From Phaffia rhodozyma (Eukaryota > Basidiomycota > Tremellomycetes > Cystofilobasidiales > Mrakiaceae), in NCBI GenBank assembly GCA_014706385.1, contig JACGZH010000009.1:1143169-1207168 (forward strand): a DNA stretch of 64,000 nucleotides, written 5' to 3'. Positions 34,359 through 45,132 of the stretch are shown in pieces; within the stretch, counting starts at the first letter, position 1; every line of letters starts with the position of its first letter. The position numbers and the translations under genes are program-made. Below the pieces are notes generated by a model, which saw only the letters and a list, made by a program, of their open reading frames with translations, was not told the DNA's origin and did no database searches.

Positions 34359-35391
34359 CTTTTGGGAACAGGAAAGGAAAGCGTAGATTGAAAGAGAATG
34401 GACAACCGGGAATAGACAGAGAGAGAGAGAGAGAGAGGAGTTGTGAGGAACAAGAAGCTTTCAGCCGTATCCTAAGGAGACTCACTTGCTATATATGTCG
34501 CCCCTCTCTCGTTCAGACAACGAACGCTACAAGTCTAAAAGGAAGTTCATCGGACATGACGGGCGCTGCAGTCGAGCCTACGTCTGAGGGCCTGATGACG
34601 ATCGTTCTGCCATTCGTTCTGCCAGACGGAAGACGGTGGATGGTGAGTGATTGGTCGGGAAGACACGCTAGACAGACAGCGGTAACCGCGGCCGCTGTCA
34701 GTGACCCCGGGATGTAATATACCGGAGACAGAGTTGGAGTATGGCCTTCGGAGCCGACATCGCCGGTGTAATCGACCGGTCGTCGTTCACCAGCGTTTGC
34801 TGCGGGCCGGGTCTGGAGGGCGGCCTTCTTCCGTTGGTGATTTAACCGATGGGGTTCCGGTACGGGCATAGACAAGGTAGGAAGGAACTAAACTGATAGA
34901 AAGGGCAGGACGGGTATCCATCTGGGTCGGTAGCTCTGATGGGCTGGGGGCCAGTCGGCTGAACAAAGAAAGACATGTTTACCAGGTCAAGGCTGATGAG
35001 TCTGAGTTCGACGAAACAGACGGTGAGCGTGTCTCGGATCGATAGTCTCCTACGGCCTTCGTACGTTCATCTGTATCGCATCAAAAGGCGTGAGAAAGAA
35101 CACACATCAGACATCGATCAGATCGCAGAGACATGTTTGGATACTGAAAGCAGAAGAAGAGAACGCCAACGAACATAGGGGGGAGGGGGGGGGGGGGAGG
35201 GGGTTTCCCCAAGATCTCATGTTGTGCTCCACCTGGCGCAGAGCCAGGTGGAGCATGTTGCGGGACGCATTGACAACCTAGTTCCACCACGTCTGAGAGA
35301 AAGCATAAAGCACAGAAAATACAGGGAAATTGATCAGTACTCGAGGCACTATCTTGAGAAATCCAACAAATTTTCAACACATCAGACTTAC
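34359..35391. other. Intergenic region upstream of the tannase gene
   Basis: Contains the tannase promoter (an AG-rich microsatellite lies at 34419-34438), a G-rich run at 35178-35205 and the perfect hairpin at 35225-35255. No supported gene. Confidence 0.5.
35225..35255. repeat. Perfect 13-bp inverted repeat (hairpin)
   Basis: TGCTCCACCTGGC and its exact reverse complement flank a 5-nt loop (GCAGA). It lies about 140 bp beyond the 3' end of Fanzor relic B. It may be a terminator-like hairpin or an end of the former element; its role is unknown. Confidence 0.9.
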
Positions 35392-36093
35392 TAGACAGAT
35401 GCTTCGAACACTTTTCCGACGCCCACGTTTTGCTCCTCCCCAAGAACCCACCATGGCACTCGGAGCACATCCTTGATGTCTGGAACTTCCGGTCTTGACG
35501 AACCTTGAGCGGCGAGGAGACTCTCAGCGTGGTAATCTGCGTGTTTACAGGACCATGAGCATGGTTACGAGAAGACTACGAGAAGGCGCCATCTCCGAAG
35601 TCCACAAATATACGTGGATGTCATTGTGGCAGACGAAGTGCCAGCTTGTGAAACGCTTTTTCACGGCTGATGTGCGCACCCCAGCGTTGACATCTCCGGC
35701 GTCGGGCAGTGAAGGACGTGGAGAGCCATAAGTAAGACCGAGAATACAAATTGACAGCAGTGCGGAGATCATCAAGACTGGCAGTTTTGAACGGAGAAGG
35801 ATCCAAAGAAAGAAATCGAGGTGAGCAATGCCGTCTGCACAATTAGCGTGAGTATGAGAAACACTCACCACAGAGAGCTGTCGACACTTCCGTATCATTC
35901 TTCGTCCACGACCGTTGTTTTCGGAGCTTTTGTTCCATTCTCTCAAGGCACCTTCAAGACTCTAGAGAGAGTGACCACTGCGAGCCCCATTGAGCCAGAC
36001 TGCCGCTGTTCGAAAACATGACTAGCCCTTATGCAGTCGATAAGCAAAGCTTACGACGTTCCGAGCTAGCAGAAGTCATTAAGGTAAAGGCAC
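35392..36093 (-). pseudogene. Fanzor (eukaryotic TnpB-like) relic B
   Basis: Degenerate second copy on the minus strand, collinear with relic A. In order: an ERRKLCLSTA segment matching relic A's GRRTLLMTTA, but with the RuvC-I Asp replaced (SSERR for DSGRR) and followed by a stop; WSLSLES, then stop, then a helical segment to NDTEVSTAL. Then a well-preserved intron (35835-35868, GTGAGT...GCTAAT...CAG). Then RWGAHISREKAFHKLALRL, a stop, FGDGAFS (the following Ser is a stop), and KFQTSRMCSECHGGF with the CxxC ribbon. It ends at a GTAAGT donor at the same place as in relic A. There are at least four in-frame stops, so it is non-functional. N-terminal and C-terminal ends were not recovered. Confidence 0.72.
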
Positions 36094-37076
36094 CCGATGA
36101 TTGTCTACATGTCAAAATGTGTCCTCATCACCCCGACTTCTTTATGACTTACAAACTATCAAATCATTCCTGGCTCTTTGCAACGATCCCGATTGATCAC
36201 TTCGGCCAGTCATCGGTCACGATGAAGATTGACATGATGGCCATCAGCGATGGCATTGCAGTTTACAGACGAAGATAGGACGGTTACATAGATAAGCTAA
36301 CAAAGACAAAAAAACAAGAAGGTAAAGTTGGGATCATTTGCTCGATCGAGCCACGTGCTGCTCATGCCCATATAGTCAGAGATGTGACTGAAATTCTACC
36401 TGTTTGTAAACCTTGACACAAGGACATGGTTCTCAATGCTCCCACAGTCCTGCGTTCTTCTTTTTTCCTATGGGAAAATCTTCCTTTGTCCCCTCAATCT
36501 TATGAAAGAAGAGTTCTTAAACCGTCATACAATCGAGTTTCTCATTGGAATCACAACAGATGTGAACCTGATATCTGGCTAATCGATCATTATTAGAATT
36601 CATCAAACTCATCTGTCTTCACATGGTACCCATTGATGTTCGACATGGGTCTGTTGTCCAGAAGTATGCAAGTCCGCTCTATGTATAGCTTGGGAGCGGA
36701 GGGTCATCCGTTGTAAGTCAATCATCCCGTCAATCCAAGATCAAAAAAGAAGGTATTTCTTGCAGACTTAGATCAGCTGATCTCATGTCAACCCGCGTTT
36801 GGATCATCTTTAAGCCGATACCTCCGTTCTGAATTGTCTTTTGCCCGGCTTCAAGAACCGATCATATACAAGTATGTCCGATTTGCCGTACACCTCACAT
36901 GTCCCTTTTAGAATCTCCATACATGTCTCTGAGTTGATTGCTTCCATCATCTTGTTTAAGCATATCTCATTGTCGAATTTACTCCGAGGATCCGATCTCG
37001 GAGCCGGGCATCGCCGATACTGATCCGTATATAGATCCTGGACGACTGGTGTGACGATGGGGCCAGGAAACTCACC
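36094..37076. other. Intergenic region upstream of the CE1-like esterase
   Basis: No gene is supported. The 86-aa open frame at 36018-36278 runs opposite to, and overlaps, Fanzor relic B and has no recognisable features. AT-rich sequence near the esterase start is consistent with a promoter. Confidence 0.45.
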
Positions 37077-38242
37077 ATGTCTTCTACAATGTTCTCAGCA
37101 GTGATCGCAGCCATTTTTTTGACTCAAGTAGCGCAAGCTTCAAATTCGGCATTCTACTATTCTTCTTCGGGCTGTAATGCCCAGGGCTTGAAACTCGACT
37201 CTACGGGACATCTAAATCGTACTCTTCCCAGCGGACGGACATACCTACTTCACGTCCCCTCAAACTACGATTCCAATGCATCACATCCATTGGTACTCAG
37301 CTTTCATGGTGGTGAGAGCGTTTTGTCATTCCTATATGAACGGGCGGCGTCTGACTGAAGTTTCTTTTCAGCTGGAGGCACCTCGGCCAACCAGGAAAAA
37401 CTATCGCAGTTCTCCGTGCCCGGCATAGCAATTGGAGGACTTCCTGTCATTGCGGCATATCCCCAAGGGGCAGACAATACTGCTGAGAAGAGGACAGGAG
37501 TGTGGTACAGTGCGCCATACGCAAATACTACTGTCGATGACGTAAGATTTTTTGTATTTCCTCTTTGGAATGTATGTGTGTTGATTTGCTTTTGCTTTCC
37601 TCTGTCCTTGCTATCATCCAGGTACAATTTGCAAAAGACGTTGTTGCCGACATCTCTTCACACTACTGTATCAACCCCGTTCGGGTTTATGCTTCTGGCA
37701 AATCAAACGGCGGAGGCTTCACAGCGTATCTAGCATGTCGCCCAGATACGTCGACTCTCTTTGCCGCTTTCGCTCCGGTCTCTCCGGTCTCTCCTGCTTT
37801 GTATAACGGCACGCTCGCTTTCTCGGGATGTGATCCTTCTCGCCCGGTACCTATCATCAACTCGCACGGTGTAGTCGATCAAACGATTCCTTTTGAGGGT
37901 CGAAATGTCTCAGCAACGGGAGATTATGGAGTCGGCACCGCAACAATCAATGTTTCTCTCTGGAGACGTCAATGGGCCATACGAAATGGTTGTTATTCCA
38001 ACGGATCTCTTCCCGATCCAACCTACACGATCCATCCTTATCCCAATGCAACTGAGGAAGTATGGCAATGTAATGCCGTACTCGAGGCTTTTACTACTTC
38101 AGACCTTGGCCACAGTTGGCCCACGACGTTGGGGCTCGATTCATCTGGAGCACCAAACAACACGGCAAGTTACAATCTGACGAACCCCAGTATTCTCGAT
38201 TTCTTCTCAGTCAATACCCTCCCTATTGGATACCTAAAGTGA
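37077..38242 (+). CDS. Secreted CE1-like esterase (feruloyl esterase / PHB-depolymerase family)
   Basis: Extracellular alpha/beta-hydrolase. Exons 37077-37311, 37372-37541 and 37622-38242; phases are consistent, 341 aa. Signal peptide of about 21 residues (MSSTMFSAVIAAIFLTQVAQA). Oxyanion region LSFHG^AGGTSANQ is created by splicing. Nucleophile motif GKSNGGGF (Ser about 163). Acidic residue in SHGVVDQTIPFEG. Catalytic His in LGHSWPTT. This order is typical of LpqC/FaeB-type feruloyl esterases and PHB depolymerases. Many N-x-S/T sequons. Together with the tannase 2.7 kb away it suggests capacity to open plant phenolic esters, although the two are not co-transcribed. Confidence 0.88.
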
Positions 38243-39601
38243 GGGGTTATGATAGAGTTGTGATTTCTAAAAGCTACATGATGAGCAAAGACTTTTGTAC
38301 AACTATGAAGTATCGATGATATATTATACCATATATCACATGATATGGCTGCGCCCCCGATCGTGGAGCCAGTCAAAGATGGATCTAGGGGTTTATGGAT
38401 CTTCTCTTGAACCCAAGCTACGTGGATTGCAAAATGAAGATCAATCATCATCGATAGGGTTCAAGCATTGGGCTGGTGTTGCAACCTGTACGACACACGC
38501 TCGTACAGCTAGTGTTCTCACGATAAACGGAAAGCATGAGCGCGATGGCGATGAACGATACGGCTCGTCAGATAGTCGTGGTCATACCTCCTAAGCTCAA
38601 CGAGAAGCATGCTAGGTGAGGATTGGTGTGTTTGCCTTCATCACAACAGCACTGGTGAATCTACTTCACAGGCTTGCAAGATCTGCAAATACACGGTTCG
38701 ACGCGGATATGGCAGACAGTTTCCACAAGCTGGTCCCCGTCATACAGATCACTGGCAGAAAGTCTCAAGAGATTCGCGACTCGTTGCTATAAACAAGACC
38801 CACATTCTTCTGGTTACGGAAGAGAAGTAAGCTATCGATGAATATGTAGAGGACTCAGGCGGGGACCAAGTACAGAAAAGTACTCAGTGAATTTGAGCTT
38901 TGAATAAGGAAGAGGTCATGCGATATTGCAGAGTCAGGAGAATGATAACGCTGATAGGGGACCATGAGAATTTAAAAAGGTTTCAAGCTTGAGAGAGAAG
39001 AGGACAGACAGCTAGTCAACTTCTCAGCACATACGCCATCCCTTTGTCCTCCTTGACAACTATCCTTTGATCGAGACACCAAGTTAGGAGAGAACAAGGG
39101 AACACAAGGAAGGACAGAAAGAGTCAAAGCCAGTGTACATCCATGACGGGTAACACCCGAACAAATATGGAAGGAGAGGAAGCAGGAGAGAACAGGCTGA
39201 AAAGGGGAAGAAAAAACGTTGACCATGGTCGAGATTCTCATGATATCGACCGAAGCAATCTACTTGACGCTGATTGAACCTCATTCTAGACATTTTAGGC
39301 TGATTGATGATACGAACGATGTCCAGTTAAAAGACAAAGCAGATGAGAAACAGGGAAGAACGACAGAGCTTGGAAGACTTTCGTCCGGGCATTAGATTCC
39401 CGGACGTCGAGCACGCCGATGACCGAAAGATGTATCGAAACTTCCTGCTCAGACGTATGATGTGTAATCCAATTCGAGTAGTTTCACCGGAGATGGGATA
39501 TGAACAGATATATTATGATCTCTCTCATCAGGAAATCATCTTCCCCGACCTGTCTTCATCTCTTGTGCTACATCAGTCCGTCTACGTTCACATTCACAAT
39601 T
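38243..39601. other. Intergenic region, no gene seen
   Basis: About 1.36 kb between the esterase and the SDR gene. Short open frames have no recognisable domains and no intron pattern linking them. Confidence 0.5.
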
Positions 39602-40596
39602 ATGACCTTGTTTCAAACATATATCCCACCTACACCCCCCAATACATCCATCGCTGGCCGAACTGTTATCGTGACCGGCGGAAATGCAGGACTCGGTTTC
39701 GAAGCATCCCGACAACTCTTAGTTCTGGGTGCCGGCTCCGTCATTATCGCTGTACGTTCACTTATCCGAGGCGTAGACGCCGTCTCTCGGCTCAAGAACG
39801 ATCCCGAGGTCAAGGAGAAGAATCCTGAGGCCAAGGTTGAGGCTTGGGCGCTCGATCTGGACGATTACTCCAGCGCCATAGCGTTCGCGAACAAGGTGAC
39901 TACTGAGCTCAAGGTGCTTGATTTGCTCCTCTTGAATGTGGGCGTCAACTTGATGAGATACGAAACAAGCAAAAGCGGCCACGAGAGGGTTATGCAAAGT
40001 AAGCTCATCATATCACGCGAGCTTTCAGAACACTAGGGACATGTATTCATCGTTCGATGTCTGCTCTTGAAGTCAACTGCTGGACCAACTTTATCCTTGC
40101 TATCGAACTTCTTCCTCTCCTCCGCGCGACTAGCGCCGTCCGTGGGAAGGCCTCTCGCCTGGTCATCAGCAGCTTTGAGATGCATGCCAGTCATTCTCTT
40201 ACCAAAGTTGGAATTGACGCTGGCCAGACCGTATATGGTCACTTCGACGATAAGACCAAGTACTCGAAAATGTATAGATACCCAGACAGTAAACTAGCCG
40301 TCGTCGCCTTTGTCGAGCAATTGGCTACGCATGTCCCAGCTTCCGAAGTCATCATCAACAACGTCACCCCCGGAATGTGCCTGACAGACTTTGACAAAAA
40401 TCTTCCTTTCGGCTTGAAACAGATCCTATGGCTTGCTCGTAGGATCATGGCCAGAACAGCCGAGGAGGGTGCGAGGACTTATATATATGCTGCGGAGGTT
40501 GCCGATGCAGAGACTCATGGGAGATATATCGCCAATAATCAAGTCGATCCGGATGTCACATTCGTTTCCCTAAAGAGAGTATATGTTTCAGCATAG
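39602..40596 (+). CDS. Short-chain dehydrogenase/reductase (SDR)
   Basis: NAD(P)-dependent oxidoreductase of the classical SDR fold. Exons 39602-39998 and 40073-40596, 306 aa, with phase kept (Q^INCWTNFIL at the joint). Motifs in order: TGGNAGLG (cofactor loop, about residue 26); DLDD acidic turn; LNVGV, the counterpart of NNAG; catalytic Ser within VISSFEM; YPDSK, the Y-x3-K pair; and PGMCLTDF after the active site. No signal peptide. Its resemblance is to fungal retinol-dehydrogenase/WW-oxidoreductase-like SDRs. The substrate cannot be assigned. The start codon shown follows a longer upstream open frame that lacks SDR similarity. Confidence 0.88.
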
Positions 40597-42506
40597 CTCA
40601 CGACCTTCATCGACATGCGATACAATAGGGGTACGCCCTGGCTTCAGACGTCAGCGGGCAGTGATTTCTCTAGCAAGCTCTGGACGGAGACTTTGGCAGA
40701 AGTTCGGAAGGTTGATACAAGCTTTGAGGGATGGGCTGGGATATGAATGTATGTATAGATTTGGCCTATGTGACTTACTGTGCAAGATAACCAACGTGGC
40801 GAGTTTGAGTTTTCTTTTAGTAGACCCGATTTTTTGAGTTGCTCCGTCAATAGAGACGATGTGTGAATATGCGTGAACGTAAAACGAATGCTCAACAGTT
40901 CCTGCTGCTCAGAGTGTATCGGCCACATCTCAATAAACGAACAAGTACCCACTCAGCCGGACTATCTCATCGACACTGGCCGATGTTGGCTCAACCCAAG
41001 ATATCGACGTTCGAGGCAATATATCCTTTTGTCATGGTTTGATACAAACTGGCTTCCCAAAACCGGGCTGAGAGCCGGCTAATTCCTTTTTCTTCTCAGC
41101 TACCCTTTCTTTGGATGTAAAAGGTATCTTTCTGCATGCCTTTCTGCCTGCCCATCTCTTCACACTTTCATGTTTTGACTTCCTCACCTCCCTCTTCCCT
41201 CGTCGCATCACCTTCCCTTTCTCATCCTGGCTGTGTTCTTCTTGTTGTGCTGCAGATCTTCGTTTGTTCGATTTCTTCTTCTTTCCCTTTTCTTAAGCTT
41301 TCTTTTGTTTACATATACATATATCAAACTTCTTACATCCATGTTATTCCAGCGACATCACATATCAAGCTATCTTCTTTCTCTCACCTTTGTGCCTTCC
41401 TTCATTCACACAAAACGCTATGCTTGCTTTTCACTTTTCTCCCTCCTTCTCTTCGAAGATATCACTCCATACTTGGAATATGAGCATCATATGTAATCAA
41501 TGTCATGGTGGAAGAGCCCGGCGCCCGATGCGTTGCGACTAAGATGGACGATGAATGTTTCTGTCTTTGGTTTGGTCAGGTTTGATTGTGAAGCTGTCAC
41601 GATGGGTTGGAAGCCTCAGGCTCGGATGTTCCGAACAAGGATGACAGAATCCAAACTTGAGGACAAGAGAGAAAAGAGAGAGGGACTATATTGTAAAGGA
41701 AAACAACGAGGTATCTGTATCTATTTGTCGCCTGGGCATGGATATAAAAGGAAAAGGATGCAAGGAGGAAAGGGTGTAACACGGCAAAGTGTCAGGCAGT
41801 AAGGATACATACAAGCACAAACGTGTGCAAGGTGAGAAACACATATTGATGAGATGGTATGCACGAGCAGGCAATATATATCATTCGGTCAGATCATTGA
41901 CACGAAGAGTGAGAAGGATGGGAAGCGAAAGAATTTGTGTGTGTGTGTGTGTGTGACAGAGAGAGAGAGGTGAATTGTGCATCCGGATCGCATGCGCTAC
42001 TGTCAGCTTGCGCATCTCACCTAGCTTGAGGAGGAAAGGAATGAGAATGAGAATGGCATCAAGAAGAAAGAGAGATCAATCAAAGAGAAGAGAGAGAAAC
42101 AACGGAAGAGAAGAGAGCGTGACAGACAAAAAGATGCACAGATCAAGAGAAAGAGAACGTGGGAAGAAGAATGTTAGGACGACGAAACAAAGTCAACGTA
42201 GTGACTCATTTCGTTTGCTTTACCTTCGGCATGTCTTTTCATGAAGCCGCCACCCTTCATCAGACTGCTTTTCTTCTGACTCACACCATCTCTGTTCCTT
42301 CCATCATCTACTGTCATTGCTCTATCTTGCCTCGCTCACATCATCTCAAGTTCTTCTCGAGCTTTCATTCTGATCTATCGATCACACCCTTGCCCTTGAG
42401 TACGTCTTCTCCCTCTGGGGCCGGTACGTGCGCGCAAAGCATCTTCGCTGATCGAGATCTGTCTTGTTTGTCTTTATGGCAGACCTCCGATCAGCTATCC
42501 AGTACC
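40597..42506. other. Intergenic region with CT-rich and GA-rich tracts
   Basis: About 1.9 kb. It holds pyrimidine-rich sequence at 41120-41470, a TG microsatellite at 41936-41955 and purine-rich sequence at 42010-42180. Open frames here are low-complexity. No gene is supported. Confidence 0.5.
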
Positions 42507-43070
42507 ATGCCTAAGCTCGAGTATCCCAACAGGAAATACAAACCAGAATACGACGATGAGATATATGTGAGGCCGAATGACGAAGGCGCATGTGACGAAA
42601 ACTGCGAATGCTGTTTGATATACGCAAGTGGGGGTTATGGGGGGTGGGGCGTCACGCTGAGCGAACTCGTTGCCCAGTCAAGTGGAAGAGCTGAGCTCAG
42701 AGAGCTACAGCCGAGTGAGTTCTGGGAAGCGGTGGGCGCTTACGACGTCGACGCTGACGACCTGGTCTACCGTGTATCCGACATGAAGCTGTATGTGGGC
42801 GGACGTGAGGTGAGAACTCAACTGGGGCTTTCCAGGGCAATGGAACTGATGGGCGATAATGAGGAACATCAGCCACTGATGGACTACATAGTCGTACCGG
42901 AGGACACGGTGTTCTCTGGCACACCGGTCACAAGCATGTACGATGATGCTACGGTCGTGGTAAGCAACATACTGGCAGAGGGCTATTCCAAGGTGCTGCA
43001 ACTGGACGAGACAACTGAAGACCTCATAGTGGACGAGGCAGCCGAGGGAGACACAGTGCCACAAGTGTAA
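42507..43070 (+). CDS. Unrecognised acidic protein of 187 aa
   Basis: Single-exon frame starting MPKLEYPNRKYKPEY, in a good start context (ACC before ATG). I do not recognise it. It is acidic, with an N-terminal CDENCECC cysteine cluster and a GGYGGWG turn. Mixed alpha/beta-type sequence follows, ending EAAEGDTVPQV. No signal peptide or membrane segment. The frame stays open for some 350 nt upstream, but that part is CT-rich and unlike the body. Coding status rests on amino-acid composition and the start context only. It could be a lineage-specific gene. Confidence 0.5.
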   Translation: MPKLEYPNRKYKPEYDDEIYVRPNDEGACDENCECCLIYASGGYGGWGVTLSELVAQSSGRAELRELQPSEFWEAVGAYDVDADDLVYRVSDMKLYVGGREVRTQLGLSRAMELMGDNEEHQPLMDYIVVPEDTVFSGTPVTSMYDDATVVVSNILAEGYSKVLQLDETTEDLIVDEAAEGDTVPQV

Positions 43071-43753
43071 GGGGGAGAGCTGGCGCACGGAAGAGTAGCG
43101 ACCAGCCATGTCATGTACCTATGTACTCTTCTTTCGTTGTTCATGTTGGCGATCAAGCCAGAGACAGAGCAGTCGAGTACGTTCACTGTGGACATGACTG
43201 GGAAGAGACACGAGCCATACGAGAGCGGATTCTGAGCATCAGAGACGAATCGAATCAAATGGAATGAGATGAAACGAGATGAAAAGGAACAAGATACAGA
43301 AAAATGAACAGGCATTTTGACAAGCCAAGCTACAGTCTGTGAGGTGACCTGATGGGACAAGGAGATGGTGAGACAAGCGGGAGCTAAGCCGAAGACAGGC
43401 CGAAGAAAAGTCGAAAAAAGGGAAAGATGTGGAAAGATACAAAAAACGGTATGGGTCGATGAAGCAAGGTCGCCCGGTCAGGATGGTGAAAGAAGTAGAG
43501 CGATCCGGGCTGGATTGATGGAGATATGGGCGAAAAAGGGAAAAAATCCAAGAAGACGAAAGGACGAGAAGTGGGCGGGCGGGGAGCGCATGATTACGTA
43601 AGGTCGCGTCGTGGGAGGTGATGAAAAAAGAAAAAAAAGAAAAAAGAAAGGACGGGCGTCAACGGTTAGGGTTACGTGCTGCAAATTACACCACGCGTAA
43701 CCATTGACAATCGTGACTCGGTAAGAATAGCGGCTCTACGTAGTTCAGGGGGC
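43071..43753. other. Intergenic region
   Basis: No gene is supported. It is GA-rich at 43380-43650 and carries one TTAGGG unit at 43667-43672. Confidence 0.5.
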
Positions 43754-43778
43754 GCAGGTTCGAATCCTGCCAACTCCA
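43754..43778 (+). pseudogene. tRNA 3'-half relic with intact B-box
   Basis: A perfect T arm (GCAGG-TTCGAAT-CCTGC) is followed by a 7-nt acceptor-like strand CAACTCC and A. No 5' acceptor (GGAGTTG) or anticodon arm is found upstream, so this is a fragment. It keeps a perfect Pol III B-box (GGTTCGAATCC). Confidence 0.55.
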
Positions 43779-43821
43779 ATTTGCTATTTTATCAGTCCAT
43801 AGTCATGTCATAGAATCCATT

Positions 43822-43929
43822 TTACTGAAACACCTGAGTGGTGTGTATATGGTTTGGGAAACCAGTGAGGACTTGATTGGGAACAAGTGCCAGAACGAAA
43901 AGTCCATTTTCGCCCTTTTATTTCAGTAA
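43822..43929. mobile_element. Small inverted-terminal-repeat element, copy 2 (upstream of tRNA-Arg)
   Basis: Second copy of the element at 18110-18216, with the same perfect TTACTGAAA/TTTCAGTAA ends and only scattered differences inside. It lies 66 bp upstream of tRNA-Arg and 43 bp after the tRNA relic. Confidence 0.72.
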
Positions 43930-43995
43930 TAATATTCAAAAGACGCGGGGCAGACATGTACTTGTATTCCAAATCGACAGGCAACTACATCAACA

Positions 43996-44067
43996 GCCTG
44001 GCTAGCTCAATGGTAGAGCGTCAGACTTCTAATCTGAAGGCTGCGGGTTCGAGTCCCGCGTCGGGTT
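43996..44067 (+). tRNA. tRNA-Arg (TCT)
   Basis: 72-nt cloverleaf without intron. Acceptor GCCTGGC pairs with GTCGGGT using several G:U pairs. D arm GCTC/GAGC. Anticodon stem TCAGA/TCTGA with loop CTTCTAA, anticodon TCT. T arm GCGGG-TTCGAGT-CCCGC. T-run downstream. It is the last unique gene before the telomeric array. Confidence 0.95.
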
Positions 44068-44113
44068 CTTTTTTGGACTCACATTCTTTTGTAGATACGA
44101 TATTTAATAAAAT

Positions 44114-44124
44114 AGGGTTAGGGT
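44114..44124 (+). repeat. Telomeric repeat, innermost boundary of the array
   Basis: TAGGGTTAGGG directly joins unique sequence (46 bp after tRNA-Arg) to the 3' end of the first retrotransposon copy. It marks the point where a chromosome end once lay. Confidence 0.85.
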
Positions 44125-44240
44125 CTTATATTCATAGATAGTTCTTTTAGCAAGGTCTGGTTGTAGCGAGCAGGAAGAAGAAAGAAAGAGGACCGACAGG
44201 TGTAGGAGGTGTAGGAGGTGTACGCTAAGGGGAGTCTCAT
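44125..44240 (-). mobile_element. Telomeric non-LTR retrotransposon copy 1, severely 5'-truncated
   Basis: Only about 116 bp of the 3' end remain (family 3' tail plus the GGTGTAGGA mini-repeat), ending in a short unrelated stretch (TCTCAT) before the next telomeric repeats. No coding sequence. Confidence 0.85.
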
Positions 44241-44258
44241 TTAGGGTTAGGGTTAGGG
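44241..44258 (+). repeat. (TTAGGG)3 between copies 1 and 2
   Basis: Three perfect telomeric units, the longest uninterrupted telomere tract in the window. Confidence 0.97.
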
Positions 44259-45120
44259 TCTTAGATTCATAGATAGTTCTTTTAGCAAGGTCTGGTTGTA
44301 GCGAGCAGGAAGAAGAAAGAAAGAGGACCGACAGCTGTAGGAGGTGTACGCTAAGGGGAGGTAGGAAGAAGAGGGGAAGAAGTAGAAATGGAAGTAGAAG
44401 TAAAGAAAGAAATAGAAGTAGAAGTAAGGATAGAAATAGAAGTAGAAGTAAAGATAGAAATAGAGAAAGAGGTAAAGAATGAAGTAGGATAAAATGAAGA
44501 AGAAGGAAGTAAAGAGATCGAAACAGAAGTAGGAACAGAAGTAGAAGTAGAAAGAGAGAAATAGAGTAAGATGGAAGGAAACAAGATAAGACGAAAAGAA
44601 AACGAGATAAGATGGAAAGAAAGAAAGAAAGAAAAGAAGATAAGATAGAAAGAAAAGAAAGAAAGAAAGAAGAAAGAGAAAGAGATGCAAACTGCAAGTT
44701 GATCATCGACCACCATCATCATGAAGTAAATCTCACAACGAAACACGCAACAGAACGACTCCTTCTCGCTTCCATCCACTTCCGTCCACCTCGACTTTGT
44801 TCAGAACTGCCAGTGGGCAGCCCTGGCAGACAACAGGACGACAGCAAGATGACTGAGAAGACGGCCAGCGGCAGACGGACCGAGGTGCTTGGTCCACCGG
44901 TCGATCAGCTCGTTCGCCCGGCAGTCGATCGCCCCGCCGGTGGTGAGGATGAAGGGCTCGAAGGGAAGATAGATCCGGTTCGCATAGGTCTGTACCTTTT
45001 CTTTTGCTTTCCCGTCCAGGATCGCGACGACCGCTTGGTGGGCTGGGTCGAGCTGGACACCGGGCGGGTCGTTCCGTCTGGCGAACCGAGTGGCAAAGGC
45101 TGATCTGTTTTGTTTGGCGG
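44259..45120 (-). mobile_element. Telomeric non-LTR retrotransposon copy 2, 5'-truncated
   Basis: Contains the full 3' untranslated region (the longer subtype, with the GTAAGGATAGAAATAG insertion) and the last ~107 codons of the ORF. It is truncated inside the endonuclease region and capped by TTAGGG repeats. Confidence 0.92.
44801..45120 (-). pseudogene. C-terminal fragment of retrotransposon ORF (copy 2)
   Basis: Encodes the C-terminal ~107 residues (from AAKQNRSAF to the end AAHWQF), identical in sequence to the full-length copies. No promoter or start; 5' end lost by truncation. Confidence 0.9.
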
Positions 45121-45132
45121 TTAGGGTTAGGG
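45121..45132 (+). repeat. (TTAGGG)2 between copies 2 and 3
   Basis: Two perfect telomeric units. Confidence 0.97.

Noticed and set aside
44104..44706. Leu/Phe/Ser-rich 100-216 aa frames repeated in each retrotransposon 3' UTR
   Set aside because: They are the antisense-of-purine (CTTT-rich) simple sequence of the 3' UTR read in three frames, with no domain and truncated differently in each copy; not treated as an accessory ORF.
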